This document shows, piece after piece, positions 61,820 through 64,000 of a stretch of 64,000 bases of DNA; position 1 is the stretch's first letter; each line of letters starts with the position of its first letter. The stretch spans positions 1-64,000 of the forward strand of contig NZ_CP059732.1 in the NCBI RefSeq assembly GCF_014117325.1. Direction: 5' to 3'. A program made the translations under genes and the position numbers. The stretch comes from Spirosoma foliorum (GTDB lineage: Bacteria; Bacteroidota; Bacteroidia; Cytophagales; Spirosomataceae). The notes under the pieces are model-generated. The model had not been told where the DNA came from, did no database searches, and was given only the letters and a program-made list of their open reading frames with translations.

Positions 61820-62698
61820 ATGAGATACTATAAACTAAGCGGGTTAATTGGAATGGTTGTGCTTCTTGGCATAGTTCTGCTCGCCTGTGAGAAGAGTGAC
61901 ATCGATCGTACATTCGAAGGACCCTATTTTGTGCGTTTTACAGATACGACACTGACCTATAAGGAAAGCTATAGCAAGCCTATTGCCATTGAAGTACACA
62001 ACGTGGGGCCGCAGTTGGACCAGCCGATTACGATTAGTTATACCGTGAACGGAACTGCTCGCGAAGGCAAGGAATATACCATTGTGGGCACCAAAGGCAC
62101 TGTTGTGATACCTGCCAAATCGAGCAAAGGCAATATTATGGTGCAGCTGATCAATAATGCGAATAACATTTTAGAATCGACTTCGCTGACTTTTGTGTTG
62201 ACAGGTGTTCAGCCAAACACGTTGCAGGTTGGCTTTGGAAAGGAGAATATCATCGGGAAAGCATTAACGCTGACTATTCAGGACGACTGTCTGCTGGGTG
62301 GGTCTTATACGGGTAGTGGCCGTGTAGGAACAAAGACTTATGCTACATCTGATATTGGCATTACCAGTACTGATTGTAAGCAATATTTGTTAAGTAACTG
62401 GAATGTAGGCCTGATTAATTTGGTGGTTGTAGGGAATAGCACCTTGTTTGGGTTTAATGCTGAGCATCCTACACTGACGTTTATCGATAATGGCGATAAT
62501 TCGCTTACCGTACCATCGCAAGCTAACGCTTCACTTGGAACCAACGGGGCTCTTAGTGGTACAGGGGCCTGGAACCCTCGTAACCGCCAAATTACGTTGA
62601 ATCTTCAGGCTAAAGTTCGTATTGCCATGATTCGAGACACGGTTACAACGTATCGGGATACAACGCTTTTATTTACCCAGACCTACACGCCACAATAG
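61820..62698 (+). CDS. Lipoprotein with Calx-beta-like domain
   Basis: A 292-residue lipoprotein: signal LIGMVVLLGIVLLAC with lipidated Cys at 23. Residues about 35-150 look like a Calx-beta/DUF4843-type fold: YSKPIAIEVHNVGPQLDQPI, TISYTVNGTAREGKEYTIVG, TVVIPAKSSKGNIMVQLINN and LESTSLTFVLTGVQPNTLQV. The C-terminal half is beta-rich (GSYTGSGRVGTKTYATSDIG; GNSTLFGFNAEHPTLTFIDN). It is probably a surface-exposed binding or inhibitor-like protein carried with the SusC/SusD pair, 22 nt after SusD. Function is inferred from context. Confidence 0.75.
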   Translation: MRYYKLSGLIGMVVLLGIVLLACEKSDIDRTFEGPYFVRFTDTTLTYKESYSKPIAIEVHNVGPQLDQPITISYTVNGTAREGKEYTIVGTKGTVVIPAKSSKGNIMVQLINNANNILESTSLTFVLTGVQPNTLQVGFGKENIIGKALTLTIQDDCLLGGSYTGSGRVGTKTYATSDIGITSTDCKQYLLSNWNVGLINLVVVGNSTLFGFNAEHPTLTFIDNGDNSLTVPSQANASLGTNGALSGTGAWNPRNRQITLNLQAKVRIAMIRDTVTTYRDTTLLFTQTYTPQ

Positions 62699-62719
62699 CC
62701 ACATTAACTTGTTAATTCC

Positions 62720-63214
62720 ATGCGACAGTTTATACGTTTATTGCTAATTCCGGGTGTTGTTGGATGGCTTCTGGGAGGATGTTCTGAAAAATTAGAACCT
62801 AAGCCGCTTACTTATTCGCAACTGCTGACCGGAACGGATAAAAAGACCTGGAAAATGGTGTCTCTTCAGGTTATTGATGACGGTCAGGCATCTGGAGTGA
62901 TACCCGTTGCGCAAACAGGTATCGATCCTTGTATTTATGACGATCTGCTAACGTTTTATGCCGATGCTGAGCATAAGTTTGAAGCGAGTGAAGGAGCGAC
63001 CAAGTGTAGTGCTAGTGATCCGGACATTTACGTGACCGATACCTGGACGCTCGTTAATGCGAATGCTACTTTACAGTTTTACATACCAGTTTTGAATGGT
63101 ATATATCCTTGGACAATAAAAAATTTGACCTCAACCGTGTTGACGGTCCAATATTATTTCCCGGATATTAATGCCAGCTATCAGTTCACATTCAATTCGG
63201 TTACTACCAAATAG
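62720..63214 (+). CDS. Lipoprotein, probable lipocalin-like domain
   Basis: A 164-residue lipoprotein: signal LIPGVVGWLLGGC (Cys at 21). LLTGTDKKTWKMVSLQVIDD with the conserved K-x-W and DDLLTFYADAEHKFEASEGA, TDTWTLVNANATLQFYIPVL and WTIKNLTSTVLTVQYYFPDI resemble the lipocalin-like proteins common beside SusC/SusD in Bacteroidota. Ligand unknown. It lies 21 nt after the previous lipoprotein gene and 4 nt before the metalloprotease gene, and so is part of the operon. Confidence 0.7.
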   Translation: MRQFIRLLLIPGVVGWLLGGCSEKLEPKPLTYSQLLTGTDKKTWKMVSLQVIDDGQASGVIPVAQTGIDPCIYDDLLTFYADAEHKFEASEGATKCSASDPDIYVTDTWTLVNANATLQFYIPVLNGIYPWTIKNLTSTVLTVQYYFPDINASYQFTFNSVTTK

Positions 63215-63218
63215 GCGT

Positions 63219-64000
63219 ATGTTCCGACGTTTACTCTACGTTTTTTTATGCGTTCTGTTGAGCCAGACGCTGCACGCTCAAACGCCTATTAAACGGGCTG
63301 AGCAGTGTGCTACTATGGAAATGGATAGCCTGTTGCGGGTTAAATATCCCCAATTAGGAACACTCAATCAATTTGAGCAGGCATTGCAGCAAAAAATGCT
63401 TGAGTTCAAAAAACAGCTGGCCAATGGCCGGGCTCCAGCGGCTACCGTCATTACCATTCCGGTGGTTATACACGTTGTACACAATGGTGAGACGGTTGGC
63501 TCGGGTCGTAATATCAGCCTCGCTCAAGTACAATCGCAACTGGCTGTGCTGAATGAAGATTATCGTCGGAAGGCGGGTACGCGTGGGTTCAACGACAATC
63601 CGGTTGGAGCCGATATTGAGATTGAATTCTGTCCAGCGGTAGTTAATCCACAAGGCCAGCCTATGGCGGAACCAGGTATCGATCGATACAATGGTGGCCG
63701 GGCCAACTGGACCCAGAACGATATCGATGGCGTATTGAAACCCAGCACCTACTGGAATCCCGATAAATATTACAACATCTGGGTGGTCGATATCAGCGAC
63801 CCATCGATAAACGGGCAGTTGTTAGGCTATGCCCAATTTCCAACGCAGTCGGGTCTGGCCGGTATTCCATCCGATGGCCCTGCCAGTACGGATGGCGTCG
63901 TGATCTATTATAAAGCCTTTGGGAGTTCGGAAAAAGGTACTTTCCCGGTACTCCAATCCCCTTATAATTTAGGGCGTACCTTAAGCCACGAAACGGGGCA
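63219..64000 (+). CDS. M43-type zinc metalloprotease, partial (3' end beyond the window)
   Basis: A secreted protease, seen as its first 260 residues. It starts at ATG 63219 with signal LLYVFLCVLLSQTLHAQ. A propeptide-like stretch (about 20-80) is followed by TIPVVIHVVHNGETVGSGRN, ISLAQVQSQLAVLNEDYRRK, IEIEFCPAVVNPQGQPM and YYNIWVVDISDPSINGQLLG, the cytophagalysin/pappalysin (M43) pattern. The window ends inside LGRTLSHETG, the start of the zinc motif H-E-x-x-H. The 3' part would show whether a T9SS sorting domain follows. It lies only 4 nt after the lipocalin-like gene, the last visible gene of the operon. Confidence 0.85.
   Translation, partial: MFRRLLYVFLCVLLSQTLHAQTPIKRAEQCATMEMDSLLRVKYPQLGTLNQFEQALQQKMLEFKKQLANGRAPAATVITIPVVIHVVHNGETVGSGRNISLAQVQSQLAVLNEDYRRKAGTRGFNDNPVGADIEIEFCPAVVNPQGQPMAEPGIDRYNGGRANWTQNDIDGVLKPSTYWNPDKYYNIWVVDISDPSINGQLLGYAQFPTQSGLAGIPSDGPASTDGVVIYYKAFGSSEKGTFPVLQSPYNLGRTLSHETG

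Noticed and set aside
1..64000. CRISPR arrays, tRNA or rRNA genes, prophage or full insertion sequences
   Set aside because: No regularly spaced 25-40 bp repeats with unique spacers, no tRNA-like CCA ends or cloverleaf segments, and no transposase or phage structural protein was recognised.

Overview
The window looks like chromosomal DNA of a Bacteroidota bacterium, most probably a Cytophagales member close to Spirosoma. The signs are three SusC/SusD pairs, a type IX secretion (T9SS) C-terminal sorting domain, DUF4292/TPR/EnvC synteny, TAnnTTTG-type promoters, almost no Shine-Dalgarno sequences, and many secreted lipoproteins. The genus is inference; no rRNA or tRNA lies in the window.

Layout. 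1-1716: an efflux adaptor (HlyD/EmrA type) and a divergent MarR regulator, both broken by several frame changes. 1801-12858: housekeeping and metabolism (aldehyde dehydrogenase, PQQ-propeller lipoprotein, DedA, Uup-like ABC-F ATPase, SUMF1-like protein, FolK, aspartate aminotransferase, RluA-type pseudouridine synthase, PanB). 12964-17156: envelope operon (TPR protein, DUF4292 lipoprotein, EnvC-like degenerate M23 protein). 17488-18677: Ohr, a Dabb protein and a small XRE regulator. 18932-25533: the most notable locus, with three tandem double-glycine-leader peptide genes, an HlyD adaptor, a C39-peptidase ABC exporter, a LytTR response regulator with its histidine kinase, and a phased-repeat operator. 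25567-35225: DUF5694-like protein, S41 protease, AccD, radical SAM protein, T9SS cargo, enoyl-CoA hydratase-like enzyme and small secreted proteins. 35269-44329: sugar region (XylB-type kinase, GH78-like rhamnosidase, SusD/SusC). 44750-51358: DUF1223, molybdopterin oxidoreductase with its cytochrome b, a peroxiredoxin, an AraC regulator, an MBL hydrolase and a patatin. 52117-56985: a second SusC/SusD pair, paralogous to the first and inverted relative to it. 57362-64000: a third SusC/SusD pair with two lipoproteins and an M43 metalloprotease cut by the window end.

How the parts work together. The 19-25 kb locus reads as a self-contained peptide secretion and sensing unit. Three 80-residue precursors share an almost identical leader ending in GG. 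The exporter has an intact C39 catalytic triad to cleave it, and a hairpin separates the abundant peptide message from the exporter genes. A membrane histidine kinase/LytTR pair sits tail to tail with the exporter. Between the kinase and the next gene lie five copies of a GTTGGTCGA-like word with 20-21 bp phasing, the geometry expected of LytTR operators. No modification enzyme or immunity gene is visible, so an unmodified signal or surface peptide is at least as likely as a bacteriocin.

Two window-wide patterns stand out. (1) Many intergenic gaps hold long, often perfect inverted repeats with arms of 16-36 bp and mostly unrelated sequences; several end only 3-14 bases before a start codon. 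(2) Three otherwise intact genes are each broken by one base in a homopolymer (T at 3309-3314, T at 6427-6431, G at 22127-22132), and the first 1.7 kb has many more such events. This looks more like sequencing error than real pseudogenes.
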